From Manihot esculenta (taxonomy: Eukaryota > Streptophyta > Magnoliopsida > Malpighiales > Euphorbiaceae), in assembly GCF_001659605.2 (NCBI RefSeq), contig NC_035170.2, forward strand, positions 868,001 to 932,000: 64,000 nt of DNA. The letters run 5' to 3'. The notes under the pieces were generated by a model. It did not search any database. It was not told where the DNA came from and saw only the letters and a list, made by a program, of their open reading frames with translations. Both the position numbers and the translations under genes were made by a program. Each line of letters opens with the position of its first letter. Within the stretch, counting starts at the first letter, position 1. Shown in pieces: positions 1-12,600 of this stretch.

Positions 1-2860
1 ATCTTATATATGTTGGAAGGAAATCTAAGTTTGAATTCACCTCGGACTCTTTTTGGAAAAAAAATCAGGATGTCAACCAGGAAATCGTACAGTGGTATTA
101 ACGATTAAGACATCCATCCTTCTTTATTTTAGATAAACTTTATCCTGATTAATTTTCCAAAGTTCAATGTGGTTCTTTAGTTTGTGATGCTTGTGAGTAT
201 ACTAAGCATACAAAAACCTCTTATCCCTCCAGTAACATAGGAGTACGATCCCTTTTGTGACCATCCATTCTAACGTTTGGGAGCTACTCCAACGGTCTCA
301 CTATCTGGTAATCGTTGGTTTGTTACTTTTATTGATTGTTACACTCACATGACTTAGGTTTATTTGGTAAAGGCAAATGAGTGATGTGGTTTCTTGCTTT
401 CAATATTTTCACAAGATGATTTATACTCAATTTGATGCTAAGATAAAAGTTTTGAGAACTGATAATAGTACATAGTACATAGATGGCCGTTTTTCTGCTT
501 ACCTGGAGTCTAATGGGATACTGTATCAAACTAATTGTCCTTACACTAGTGTCCAAAATGGTGTTGCTGAAAGAAAAAAATACACCTATTGGAAGTAGCT
601 CGATCTCTTCTTTTCACCATGAACCTTCCAAAAACCTATTGGGGAGATACAGTCTTAACCGCAACTTATCTCATTAATAGAATGTTTCTTAAAGCTTTTG
701 CCTTTAAAAACCTTTTAGAGGTGCTACAAGGGAAAAATGCTTATATTGTTCCACCAAAGGTGTTTGGATGCATGTGTTTTGTTCATACTAGAACAGGTGT
801 GAAGCTCGATCCGAGGGCTATTAAATGTGTGTTTGTTAGGTACTCTCCTACATAGAAGGGTCATAAGTATTACTACCCTCCATCTAGAAAATACTTTATC
901 AGTATGGATATTATATTTAGAGAGACTAAATCTTACTCCAGTACTATCTCATCACCTCTTCAGAGGGAGGACAATAAGAGAGGAGATGATTCCTAGTCCT
1001 ATAACTCTAGAACGTTTTACTTTAGAATGTTTTACTCTAGAAGAGACTACTATACAAGGAGAGACTATTGGTAATCAAGAGACTATTATATAGGGGAGAG
1101 TATTGATGAACAAATTGGGCGTTTGGATAAACCAGACTTAAGGAGATATTCAAAAAGAGACAAAACAGAAGCAGAAAAAAACCATTGTGCAGCCTATTCA
1201 GTGTCATGAATCTTCCTTTTCTCTATCTGGTGAGTCGTTCTAAACCTTGAGCCCTTTGATGATCTAAATAAACCAATTGCTCAAAGAAAATGTGTTAGAC
1301 CTTGCACAAAGAAAAGGTGTTAGACCTTGCACAAAGAACTCTATTTCTAACTTTCTCTCTTATGATTTTTTGTCTCCATCCTATAGAGTCTTTGCCTTAT
1401 CTATTTCCTTGTATCTATTCTACAGGATTGGAAAGAAGCTCTTGTAGATCCTAAATGGAAGGAGCAATGATTGAAGATATAAAAACACTGGCAAAAAATG
1501 AGACCTGGAAGCTTGTCACTCTCCCACCTGGGAAGAAACTTGTTGGCTGCAAATGGGTGTTCACCATGAAACACAAAGCAGATGGATCAATTGAAAGATT
1601 CAATACTAGACTAGTGGCCAAGGGATACACTCAAACCTATGGAATGGATTACCAGGAGACATTTGCCCCTGTTGCCAAAATGAACTCAATCAGAGTATTG
1701 CTATCTTGTGCTGTCAACCTTGACTGGGATCTTCAATAATTTGATGTGAAAAATGCATTTTTCTATGGAAACTTGGAGGAGGAAGTATATATGAAAATCC
1801 CTCCTTGATTTACTGATGAAAAAATACAAGGAAAGGTGTGTAGGCTAAACAAGGCTTTGTATGGATTGAAGCAGTCACCCAGAACTTGGTTTGATCGATT
1901 CAGTAGAACTATGATTTTCTTTGGCTATCAACAGAGTAATGATGACCATATTCTATTTATCAGACATCGCAAGGGTAAAATTACTCTTCGACATAGTAAT
2001 GACAGGGAATGACACTGAAGAGATACTCGGTTGAAAAAGCTTTTGACTCAGGAGTTCGAAATTAAAGATCTAGAAACTTCAATATTTCTTGGGAATCGAG
2101 GTTGACAGATCAAAGAAGGAAATTTTCATTTCTCAGAGAAAATACATTATGGATCTTTTAAAAGAGACTGGTATGTTAGGTTACAAACCAGCAGAAACTC
2201 CCATTGAAAGCAATCACAAACTAAAAACAGGGATCGGTGAATCAGTGGATATGGGCAAATATTAGAGGTTGGTAGGCAGACTGATCTATCTTTCGCATAC
2301 TCAACCAAACATAGCATATGCAGTCAGCTTAGTCAGTCAGTTTATGCATGCTCTTCGTGAGTCTCACATACAAGCTGTTTTTTGCATTTTGCGATACTTG
2401 AAGTCTGCTAATGAAAAAGATCTCCTATTCTCTAAACATGGTCATCTTCGCATATATTCATTCACAGATGCAGATTGGGCTGGATCCCTTGATGATAGAA
2501 GGTCAACTAGTGGTTACTGTACACTTGTAAAAGGAAACCTTGTCACTTGGAGAAGCAAAAAAGCAAAATGTTGTTGCTCGATCAAGTATTGAGGCAGAAT
2601 ATAAAATAATGGCACAAGGTGTTTGTGAACTCCTATGGATGCAGAGATTGTTGGAGGATTTGAAACTATTAGAGAGGGACAAACTCCTCTTGCACTGTGA
2701 CAACAGTATAGCTCAAAATCCAATTCAACATGACTGAATGAAACACAGAGATTGACCGACACTTTATTAAAGAGAAGTTAATAAATGGTGTCTTGAAATT
2801 AGATCATGCGACTTCTGATGAACAGCTAACTGATGTGTTTACCAAAGAAAGGAATCAGCA
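1..2860 (+). pseudogene. copia pol remnant (integrase, RT, RNase H)
   Basis: The longest open pieces are 589-855 (integrase tail, with Y-W-G-D-T-V-L-T-A-T-Y-L-I-N-R), 1455-1739 (RT start, including G-C-K-W-V-F and D-Y-Q-E-T-F-A-P-V) and 2269-2592 (RNase H, with T-D-A-D-W-A-G-S and R-R-S-T-S-G-Y-C). The RT motif equivalent to D-V-K-N-A-F is present after a stop at 1738. The Y-V-D-D active-site region near 1980-2010 is scrambled by indels. At least six in-frame stops or frameshifts separate the pieces. No functional protein can be made from this copy. Confidence 0.85.
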
Positions 2861-2944
2861 ACAAGATCCTATTATACCTTGGTTTGCAAGTTGGGCATGT
2901 GTGATATCTATACACCTACTCTATGCACCAACTTGAGGGGAGTA

Positions 2945-3140
2945 GAAGGTTCCTAATTAGGAGGATTTAAATCTTTGGGATCCTAATTAGGCTTGATTTA
3001 AGGAATTTTATTCTTATTGTAAATATTTCTAATTTAGGTTAGATTCTTTGTGTATAAATACTCCAATCTTATAAATATCAATTCAATTGGAATAGAATAA
3101 AAAATTCCTCCCAAAATTTTTCAATTATCTATCTATCAAT
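2945..3140 (+). repeat. Probable 3' LTR of the copia element
   Basis: This follows the polypurine tract and contains a short direct repeat (TCCTAATTAGG at about 2951 and 2980), a TATAAATA box near 3053 and AATAAAA near 3096, which is the normal order of U3 and R signals. The expected 5' TG is not obvious (TAGAAGG is read instead), so both ends are approximate. Confidence 0.45.
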
Positions 3141-3274
3141 ACCTTATGTTACCTTCACAAAATTGAAATAGATAGGATCATCCCACTATGATGTGATACA
3201 ATGATTTGTTAATTGTTCTATAATGCAACTTGCAAATCAATATGCATGAAGAGAACTTATCTTTTTTTCTTTAC

Positions 3275-6200
3275 CTGGTAACGCAGATTTGCTGAAATTC
3301 CAAGGAAGCATCCGTAAACAACTGCTGTTTTAAGTATTGGTGATCTTTTAGTTCGTTGACTAGCAATCAGTGCTGGGTTAATCATTTGGCGAATTGCATA
3401 CAACATATTTGAGGAAGCCACAGCCCCAATACTGGAGATAAATCCAACACAAGAAAGTTTCAGACCACCCAAAAGAACAGATGCAAATCTGTGACTGAGA
3501 TTCCAGTCCTTCCCTGGAAGATTCTTTTGAAATGCATTATCAGGGATGGACCCAAGCAGACCCTTCAAAACATCAATGTTTTCAGGCCCATTCGTCTCAT
3601 CAGCATATGAAAGGAATGACAGAGTTGGGGCAGGAAGCCACACAGTAAAAAAATCAACCACCGATCCCCTGACAGTGTCTGTAATTACATAATCAAGCTC
3701 TTCAAAGAAATTTTCTTTACGCCTCTCATATTGTGCTAAGAGAGTGGTGGTTATTGATATGGATTCTTCTATAGCTAATCTATGCAAGAATTTGGGATCT
3801 GCCAACAATCTTTCCCGGAAACCCTGCACCAAAAAGAGCAACAATCAAGTTGAGCACCTATATAAAATAATCTTCACTTACCATCAATTATTCTTTCCTG
3901 CAGTATCACTACTTAAACAAAAGACAAGGCTCCACTTGCTCAAGAAAGGTTTTACAGTAAGCATGCACAGTAATCTCATGCTGTGCAGTATAGTTCTACA
4001 CTTACAGAAATCAAGTATACCTGGAAACGGTGAGCAAGTTCCTTGAGCAGAGGATACTGCTCCAAATCGAAGAAATTCTGCAGTACCTCTGGTGATACTA
4101 AACCAAGATCAAGTCCTTCCTGAATGTCCTGATAAGCATGGCAGAATAGTGTTTATCAGAAGAAAAGACATCTTTAATTCCAGAAGTTAAAAAATAACTT
4201 GCAAATGCAGAAAACTAACCACATTTCACATCTTTCTTCCACCATTAACATATGCACGCACATCCATAGTTGTTAAATACAAAATCAACAACAGAAGATT
4301 TATCTTTATACAATAGTACTTCACGATCAGCATACCTGGGGTAGGGCATCTCGCCTCCTACCAGCTGCATTCATTACTCGAGCAATTTCAGCACGATCGA
4401 AACAATTTCTGCTACAAGGTCTGGCAGCAGAATACCACAAAAAATCAGCAACAGGGACTTCTCCCTCTCTTCGAATCAATTGCCTTTCCGGATCAAGTAA
4501 TATAACTACTTGGTTCTTCTTTTGCATCTTTTTGGAAATTCTTGCAGGTAGCCCAGTACCTCTTGACCCATACAAAACATGGCTAGCTCCTGTCACCACT
4601 ACAAGCATACCAGTGGCTCCTCCATCCAGCATTGCTTGCAAAATAATTTGGGACATAGCGTACTCCTCAACCACCCTTGATTGTGCAGACAAATATGAGC
4701 TTGGCCCAAAAGGAACAGATTGATTTGGAGAATTCACATCAATTGACCTGCGTGAAATTGAAGTGAATCCTGAGATAAAGCCTGAACCAGCTGGAGGAGC
4801 ATATAGTTTACGGTCAGCCTTTGAAAGACCACGAATACCTTTAGATTGGACTGTCCTTATAACCTGTAAAACCAGAACGTTCCTATCATGCTACCGCAAA
4901 TAATGCATGAATTAACAGAACAAACTTAGCCAAAACTTGCAACATTTTGATAGGAAAGAAGAAAGATGAGCAGACAGTTCATTAACTAGATATCCAAAGT
5001 CCACCACAACATGCAAGAAAACACATAAGAAGTAAAGAAGAAAATTTTGACATTAGATAGAGTGCAATCCTCTCCAAGTTAACAAATGTAAAGGCAATCC
5101 CTCACGAAAGGCATTCAGGTAACCTAGATTAACGTTACAATAATCAATTATCAACTTCTCAAACCATTCAATCATATCAAAGACGAGAGAAGATAGCTCA
5201 AGTAATTAAACTAGTTAGGTGACCATCTCACTACAACAAATATTGATCAAAGCAAAAAGTAGACAATACCTTAGGAAAAATCAAATTGCATAAACAATTA
5301 GAAGGGTAAATGTTATGTCCCTTTGCATCCAATTAGTCCGATATTCGATGGTACATTCTCATTATCAGCCAACATAATAAAAAGAATCAAGTAATGAAAC
5401 TAGTTAGGTGACTATTCTAGGAATACAAATATTTAGATCAAGGCAAAAAGTAGACACTTTAGGAAAAATTAAATTGAATAAACAATTAGAAAGGTCAATA
5501 GTGCGACCCATTGTAATCCAATTAGTCTGATTTATACTATGGTAGATTCTCATTATCATCCAACACAATAAAAAGAAGGTATCAAAACAGTATGCAGGTA
5601 ATGGAACTTGTCATTCTTGCATAGCTCGTGTCAAAGATGCCTCCTACAGACTGCAGAGAAATTCTGGCCGTCCCAAGAGTGAGAAAATCAATGAAATGGA
5701 TAAACGGTAGGCATGGAAGCTGATTTTTAAATGACAGCATTGATGTTCAACAGATTAGATAATTTTGCTAGTCCCAGCACATACTTTACTATGTTGTTCT
5801 GGCGAATAGATCAAAATGGGCAATCTGGCCATGTACTCATCGACACCCATAAAAGACTAGCAATTACCTTGAGTGGAGTACCACAAGCAACAATTCTAAC
5901 TCCATTGTCACGACAGTAACTCAATAGTGGTTCATATTCTTGCCATCTCTGAGGCGGCCAATGAGACAAATAAGACTTCAAGGTTTCTCCATCTATGCTG
6001 CCACCCAATATACGCTTCAGTACAGATGATTTCTATGCTATGCATACATGTAAGCAACGAAACTATTATAAACATATAAAATTCAATGACCTTCTGTTCA
6101 TATATTGATTGAGCTGCTGCTGCAAGTCACAAGGGAATGCCTCCATGGCTAAAGAAATGGATTTCTCGCTCTCAACGCACAATTTCCTCAAATTCTTAAC

Positions 6201-6737
6201 AATTTCGAGCTCCAATTCCTTGTCGTCTTTTACAGGCACCTGCTCCGCTTCACCTAGATACACAATCCTCGCATTCATTAGCTTCTCCCACACTTTCCTC
6301 TTATCCTTCCCTACAGCCATCGGCTCCCCTATCGCCGTCGCGTCATAAATTCTTGAACTTATCTCCACGGTTTCCGCCGCGGTCTCCGCCTTCTTCTCAG
6401 CTTCCACTAGCTGCAGCTGAGGAGGAGGAGAAACGGAAGATTCCTGAGATTTGTTAACGTCCGCTGCTTTCGACGCAGCGGATTGGAGCACGGACGCGCC
6501 GAGAGCGACGAGTGGAGTCAGCAACACGCGACGCCGGCTTGCGGTTTGATTTTGACCATCTCCGGGAGAATCGAGGGCACATTGGCGGCGGGAACGGATG
6601 GAGAGGGTGACGTGGCGATGGAACTTTCTGGAGGGAAATTGGAGGCAAAGAGATGGCTTACGTGGCGTGGACGAGCCACAGGCGTACGGCGGTGGTGGCG
6701 GTCCACCGGCGAAGCCTCTTTGTATGTGAGGCTTCAT
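3275..6737 (-). CDS. RETICULATA-RELATED 5/6-like chloroplast protein, C-terminal exon outside window
   Basis: Five exons join in phase on the minus strand: 6737-6091, 5997-5868, 4863-4336, 4128-4021 and 3823-3275, giving 654 codons. Residues 1-90 look like a plastid transit region. About 120-420 match the DUF399 (ChaN-like) domain, with conserved [13 protein letters not shown] and [16 protein letters not shown]. About 480-654 are the start of DUF3411 ([13 protein letters not shown], then L-P-A-P-T-L-S-F). This two-domain layout is that of Arabidopsis RER5/RER6, linked to leaf mesophyll and chloroplast development. The last exon ends with a good donor (CAG|GTAAAG), so a final exon of roughly 90 residues should lie beyond position 1 or has been lost to the copia insertion. 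Exon 2 uses an acceptor at 5998; this is the only choice seen that keeps phase. The start is the ATG at 6737. Confidence 0.88.
4864..5867 (-). repeat. Intron 2 of the RER gene with a ~190 bp imperfect tandem duplication
   Basis: Two similar copies lie back to back at 5198-5386 and 5387-5577. Both begin TCAAGTAAT, share CTAGTTAGGTGAC and AAAAAGTAGACA, and end near CAACA-ATAAAAAGAA. They differ by many substitutions, so the duplication is old. No coding potential is seen. Confidence 0.75.
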
Positions 6738-9630
6738 TTTCCGTTTGGGAGAGTAGTTAGGCGACACATGGACGTCTTTACACTTTGTTTGGAGAAATAT
6801 TTCTCAGGAAGTAAGAGGCTGCAGCTGCAAGTGGGGGAAAATGAAACAAAAGTTTGTGACGTGGAAATTGCGTGGATTTTCATATTTTATTTTTTTTCAG
6901 GTATAGAATATAGCACGTGGTCCCGTTGTGTCTTCATGACCCAGTTGATACGTGGAATCGCTGGAGCCTGGAGCTTCTACTAATTGGAACTGCAGATAGG
7001 ATTTGACAACTCAGCAACACGTAAACAAAGTTGCAATGGGCCAATGTTTATTCGGGAAAAAGAAAATTCAATATTAATTTTTTTATCTATAGTTAAAATT
7101 TTAATATTTTAATTTCCTAAGCCACCCAATACCCAGATTGTGACGTATAATTGCCTGATTTGTTGAGGTGACGCACGATCTTGTCGCGATTAGGGAAAAT
7201 ACTGACAGGGATAGCCAGAATGCTATTGAGATCACCTTCTTCAAACAGCGCTTCCATGAAGAAAAGAATAATTAAGCGAGTGGGAACCCAAATGGAGCGA
7301 ATTAGGAATTAGGAATTAAGAATCCAATTATCTTGTGCACCGTCTCGCTGCTTCTTCAAGAATCTATCGGTTTGCATTGCTTCATTAGAAGAGGGTGCTC
7401 GAAGAGCAAGAAAGTCCCCGTGAAGGGGGTTGGACTTTTTAGTAACACAGTATTCATTAGACTTTATAATGTTGGGACGAACTATATGGTAACTCGCAAC
7501 GAGTGACGTGTCATATATTTAACGGTCCTGTTATTTATTTTTAGGATCAACTTCATGGCTCCTTTTCCGGAAAAATATACTTCATGACTCTCTTTATTAT
7601 TATTTTTTTTTTCAAAAATAAGAACAGCATTGATAGAAAAACAGGACTTAAAAGTCCAATTACAACATGAAATTATCATTCAAAAATAACATAAAATAAT
7701 GTTCATAATCTAAAAAATAGAAAATCAATTGAGATAAATCAATCCAAACATAACCCAAACCTACTGCATTGATATACAGATAGGATCCAGCCGCCTTTTG
7801 AAACTCTATCATCGTCCAAAAACTCCACTGACAAAATGAAGATTATTGCCAAAAGTAGAAACTTAAAAACAAAAGTATTACTTCCAAAGAATAAAGCTCA
7901 GAAAATGGTAATCATAATTAAAGACAATTCAAAAGCAAAGCGGCATCAAATTAAATAATAAATAATTTAAATTGAAATAACTAAAAAATCAAGATAAAAT
8001 AAGGAATAACGAATTTAATGAATAAAAATTATGTCTAGCGAACTATCGAAATCTACTTTAAAATTAGATCAATGTGAATTTAGTCTATTTTTAAATCTCA
8101 AATCCACTCATTCATGCTAGCCCAAATAAAGGAAAACCTAATCTCCTTCAAGGCTCCTTGGACATCTCAGGCCTTGCATATACCCTAGCTAAAATAGAGG
8201 TATCTCCTAGACTTGCATGCATGACTTATAAAATACAAGAAAAGTAGCAACATACTTTTATCCTAATCAAACTCTTTCAATATTATTTATATTTGCTTAA
8301 CTAAGGAAAGATAAAAATATTCGGCCCAATGATAGTGAAAATAAGTCTTCGTTCGATAGGAAAAAGAAAATAATCCTTTATTATCCGAAAGGTAAGGAAT
8401 GATTAGAGAGTCCGTAAGAGAAAACCTAAATCGAAAAGAGGAATAAAGAGAAAGATTAAAAATAAAATAAAATAAAAAAGTAAAAGAGACACCTTATAAA
8501 CTTTTTACTTTGCCTTCCATGATTTATAGGACTTTATGCTATTTATGACTATTGTTTTTAATCCAAGGAGAACAACTCCAGAAGCATGATGTTTGGATTA
8601 CATTAATAAAATAAAAATTAAAACCATCTTTTGTTATGTTTTTAATAAATTATTAAGTTCAGAAATTTAATTTTTGACTAAATTAAGTTTAGATTGAAAC
8701 TTTCAGCTAATTTAGTCTATGTTTATTTCATAAAAAATATTTTTTAATAAAATATTTTTTTTACTAATTTAACACAGTTAAATTGATTAATGAAAAGTAT
8801 TTCCTTATAAGAAAATCTTAAGACTTTATGTTTTTAAAAGAATAAGTTATTTTTGAATGTTAATAACTTTATCAACATTTATATATAAAAAATTATTAAT
8901 ATCATTTATTTTTTAAATTTCAATTAAAATTTGAGAAATAAATTATTTTCTCAAAAATATCTTTCATTAAAAAAAAATTTCTACATACAAGTTGAATTGA
9001 ATAGAACCAATTGGATTTTTTTAATTCTAATAACATTGCTTAGTTCCAGTCAAATACATCATTTCAACCTGAATTTAATGGAGAAGAAAAACAACTCCTG
9101 AAAACCTGAACTTTGAAAATGTTTTATTATACATCTAAATTATCTAAAAGTGGTACTATAATGATCTCATGATTCTTCTGATAAGCAAATAATGTGAATT
9201 ATTAGTGATAAATTTAGCGAACAATTTACTATATTTTAACGGTTATAATAATTTAGATATCATAAATATATATCGGCAATTTGTATAATTCATACTATTA
9301 TGTATTGACAAGAAGTTATAATTACACTTTTCAAGTATTTGAGGTATGTTATTGAAACTTATATTAATAAGCTAATTCCAACACTCTCCAAGTATCAACG
9401 GACATCCAAAATAGGAATAAGGGCAGGGCCCTGGCCCTGTGGGCGGACAGACTGAGGAGAGTGGCGGACATTACAAAGACACTCCTCTCCCTCTCCGAAA
9501 CGTGTAGCTAAACTAACCTCAACTACTTTCCCTCAATTCTCCATTGTAGCCCATACTCTATAAGTTCCTCTCCTCTCTCCTTCGCATAAAAATTCCTCTA
9601 TTTCTCTCGATTATCTCTTCCTCCTCTCCC
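6738..9630. other. Divergent intergenic region between RER and BADC
   Basis: The two genes are transcribed away from each other, so this 2.9 kb carries both promoters. Near BADC there is a GC-rich patch at 9421-9450 with a small inverted repeat (CAGGGCC-CT-GGCCCTG) that contains GGGCCC, a TCP-factor type site, and a TATA-like CTATAAG near 9558. The middle (7500-9350) is AT-rich, has no believable open reading frame and looks like old repeat debris. Confidence 0.6.
6914..6919. promoter_or_regulatory. G-box CACGTG upstream of RER
   Basis: A palindromic CACGTG lies about 180 bp upstream of the RER start codon. G-boxes are bound by bZIP and bHLH factors (including HY5 and PIFs) and are common in promoters of light-regulated chloroplast genes. 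Its use here is inference from position only. Confidence 0.35.
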
Positions 9631-12600
9631 ATGGAATCCTCTGTTGCTCTCCAATCTTTTCAGTGTACTGCTCTTATTTCTCTCTCTCTCTCTCTGTTCA
9701 ATTTTGGCTGAGATCTGTTATGTTTTGTGAATTTGGATTCCTTCTGCTTATGCTCCAGGTAAATTGTACGGCCAGCGTTTGACGGTTTGCCAGAACTTTA
9801 TTTCCTCTTCGGTGAAGCGTAATGTATCGCTCCTCTCGTGTGTAAAGGCGCCTGAAGCTGCTTCTACTGCAACGGCCAAATCTTATGGTAAGTTAGCTAA
9901 TTTGTTTAGTTCGTTTTGATGATGCTCGTGGCTACTGAGCCTAGATTTGAGGTTATTGAGCTACATTGTTGTGCGGATGGAAATGATGATTAGTTTCTTC
10001 CTCAGCTGGTGGTGTAAATGGCTCGTTGGAGAAGAGTTCTCTGCGAAGTGCAACGTTTCCTAATGGATTTGAAGTGAGTGCTCGTCTTTTTACGGTTTTA
10101 TGGTCTGCTTGATACTTTTATGGAATCTATTAGTAGCATATTTTATGTTTTTCAACTGGAAAATTTTAGCGGTTACTGGTTTTATCAGTAGCATCATCTA
10201 TGCAAGTTAGTAAAATCTTTTTAGTTGCTCCAGACACCTTCATCCTAAAATGATCATAAAGATCTATTCTTTTGCTTGAGCATGATTTTGAAATTCGACA
10301 TTGGATCAGGAATTGCCATTTGTAGTTTTCCAAATGTGTGCTTATCTTTTGAAAACTGTTCGTTCAGATTCTTAAGGTTACTTTGGACTGAGTCTGATGA
10401 CTAAACTCGCAAAACATTACATATTATTTCCTCAACTAGTAAATTCCTGTAATCATGAGGCGAGGCTTCCTGCTATTTAACAATAACTATACCCTATTAG
10501 GAAAATTATGCCCTAGCAAACAAATTAGTGTTCAAAATTTGGACATTTTGTTCATTTGTCACTATCATTTTTATAATTAAATATCAAATTAGAGCAGCTA
10601 AATATAAGGGCTTCTTTAGAGACATAGTGCACCTGGGTCTGGGGGATGAACCGATGAAGTGCATGGAACAGTATTTGGCTTCTTGCTCATCTTCAATTTA
10701 CTTGCAAAAAAGAGGGTGCAGGGTGGGAGGCGGGTTGTTCCTCTGGATTTTTTGACAAGGAAGCATGTGGTGGATGTTATTAAAAATATGTGCTCAATTT
10801 TCAATTTAACTTTAATACATGTAAGACAGAGTCAGAAAATATCCTTTATTTTACCATCTGATGGTTTGCCTTGTTTATTATGCTTATAAGTTTCCCCTCT
10901 CAAGGTTGCTTCATTTCAACACTTTATTTTACTTGTTTGAAATTGATTACCGTCATTCATTTTGATTAATAGTGCTTGCTTACCTTTGATTTCAAACATA
11001 TATACCTTGCTAACTGTTTCCATATCATCAGGCATTGGTACTAGAGGTCTGTGATGAGACAGAAGTTGCTGAAGTGAAACTGAAGGTAAATTTATAATAT
11101 TTGTCATGCCATCATCTTGCTTTTCTTGCAAAGCAACTTTTTGTTTGCTGATATTATTAAAATGCCTATTTGTTGAAAGCAAATGCTAGAACCAACTTGA
11201 AATAACAAGTAGTATGGGCAAAAGCTTAACTTGATTTCATTGGTGATCCTTGTATTATCATTACAGATATTTGGCCTTATGAACGCATATTTTTTTGTTT
11301 ACTGATTATCTATTGCTTTGTGAAAGGTTGGGGATTTTGAAATGCATTTGCGCCGCAATGTTGGGGCTACAATAGTGCCCATGTCCAGTATTTCACCTAC
11401 AGAACCGCCACCAATCCCAACTAAGCCAATGAATGTATCAGCTTCTGTTGCCCCATCACCATCACCACCAAAAACATCTACTGAGAAAGCTACTCCATTT
11501 AAAAATATCTCCTTTGGGAAGTCATCCAAATTAGCTGCCTTAGAAGCTTCTGGTACCACTGGATATGTTCTTGTTGCTTCTCCAACGGTAGGTGATATGC
11601 TTACATTATAGAGAGTGGGAGCTGTTTTCATGGTATTATTCGTAGGTAAATGCATAATAGAACAGTCGCATCACCTCTTTTATAGGTTGGCTCATTCCAA
11701 AGAAACAGAACAGTAAAGGAAAAAAGGCAACCTCCCACCTTTAAAGAGGTAATGCAGTGGCATGCTTATTTTCAATGTATTTGAATTTTTCAGTTTTGAA
11801 ATTTGTTGATCACCTCAAATAACAACCACCTTTTTTTCTTGAAAAATCAGGTAATAGTAGATTGTTTTAAAATTTTCCATTAATTTCAGTTGCTTGTTTC
11901 TGCAGCTAATTATGTACTTTTATTTTCTAGCACAAAATTATGAGTTATAAATTGATGAGGATAAAATTCAAGTTATATCGCTCATTGCAGTTTGCCAGGA
12001 TATTCTAATAATCCTTTCTTTCCAGATTTTCTATATGCAGAACAGACCTTAAATTCAAATGTTCAATATAATGCCGTGTAGAAATTGATGGCATAACATA
12101 AGACTATGATCATGATTTTTAATTGGCTTGTTTCTAAATTCTGAAAACTTACAAATTCAATTTACAGGGTGATATGATTGAAGAAGGACAAGTGATAGGC
12201 TATTTGGATCAATTTGGTACTGAACTTCCTGTGAAGGTAGCCTTTAGTTTTCATGTCTTTACTCCTGGCTCTGCTTCAGTGATAGATGTGCCTTAACGTA
12301 GTATTTGGTGGGATTGTGCAGTCAGATGTGGCTGGAGAAGTCTTAAAGCTCCTCTTCGATGATGGTGGTATGATGTCTATCATCTTATTCTATGCATATG
12401 GTTTTCTACATTTTAATATGAATAATGTGAATAATGAAATTTACTTTGACACTTAACAAAAGGATGTATTTGCATATCCTAACTGAATTCGGTAAACCAA
12501 AACTTGATTCTTGTGATAGTTTCATCTAATTTGTTTCAACTTTCAAGGTTGACTTAGGGCCTCTGGACATAGACATATACCACAGTAAATAGTAAAGGGA

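Larger units (their letters stand above)
1..3140 (+). mobile_element. Decayed Ty1/copia LTR retrotransposon, 3' part
   Basis: The sequence reads in broken frames through the copia order: a GAG-pre-integrase zinc region (H..H..CDAC near 110-200), the integrase C-terminal part (580-900), reverse transcriptase (1455-2000) and RNase H (2270-2850). A purine-rich tract follows near 2930-2945 (ACTTGAGGGGAG), as expected just before a 3' LTR. Integrase before reverse transcriptase is the copia order and excludes gypsy. Stops and frameshifts occur throughout, so the copy is dead. Its 5' LTR and gag lie beyond the left edge. The right end is uncertain: an LTR-like tail with a TATA-like stretch near 3052 fades out near 3140 and no target duplication can be assigned. 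Confidence 0.85.

Noticed and set aside
6454..6983. Plus-strand and alternative minus-strand frames over the RER first exon
   Set aside because: They are shadows of the GC-rich transit-peptide exon, whose frame is fixed by the conserved DUF399 sequence downstream.
10528..10889. Two open frames of about 75 codons in BADC intron 3
   Set aside because: They lie wholly inside an intron, overlap each other in different frames and look like no known protein.
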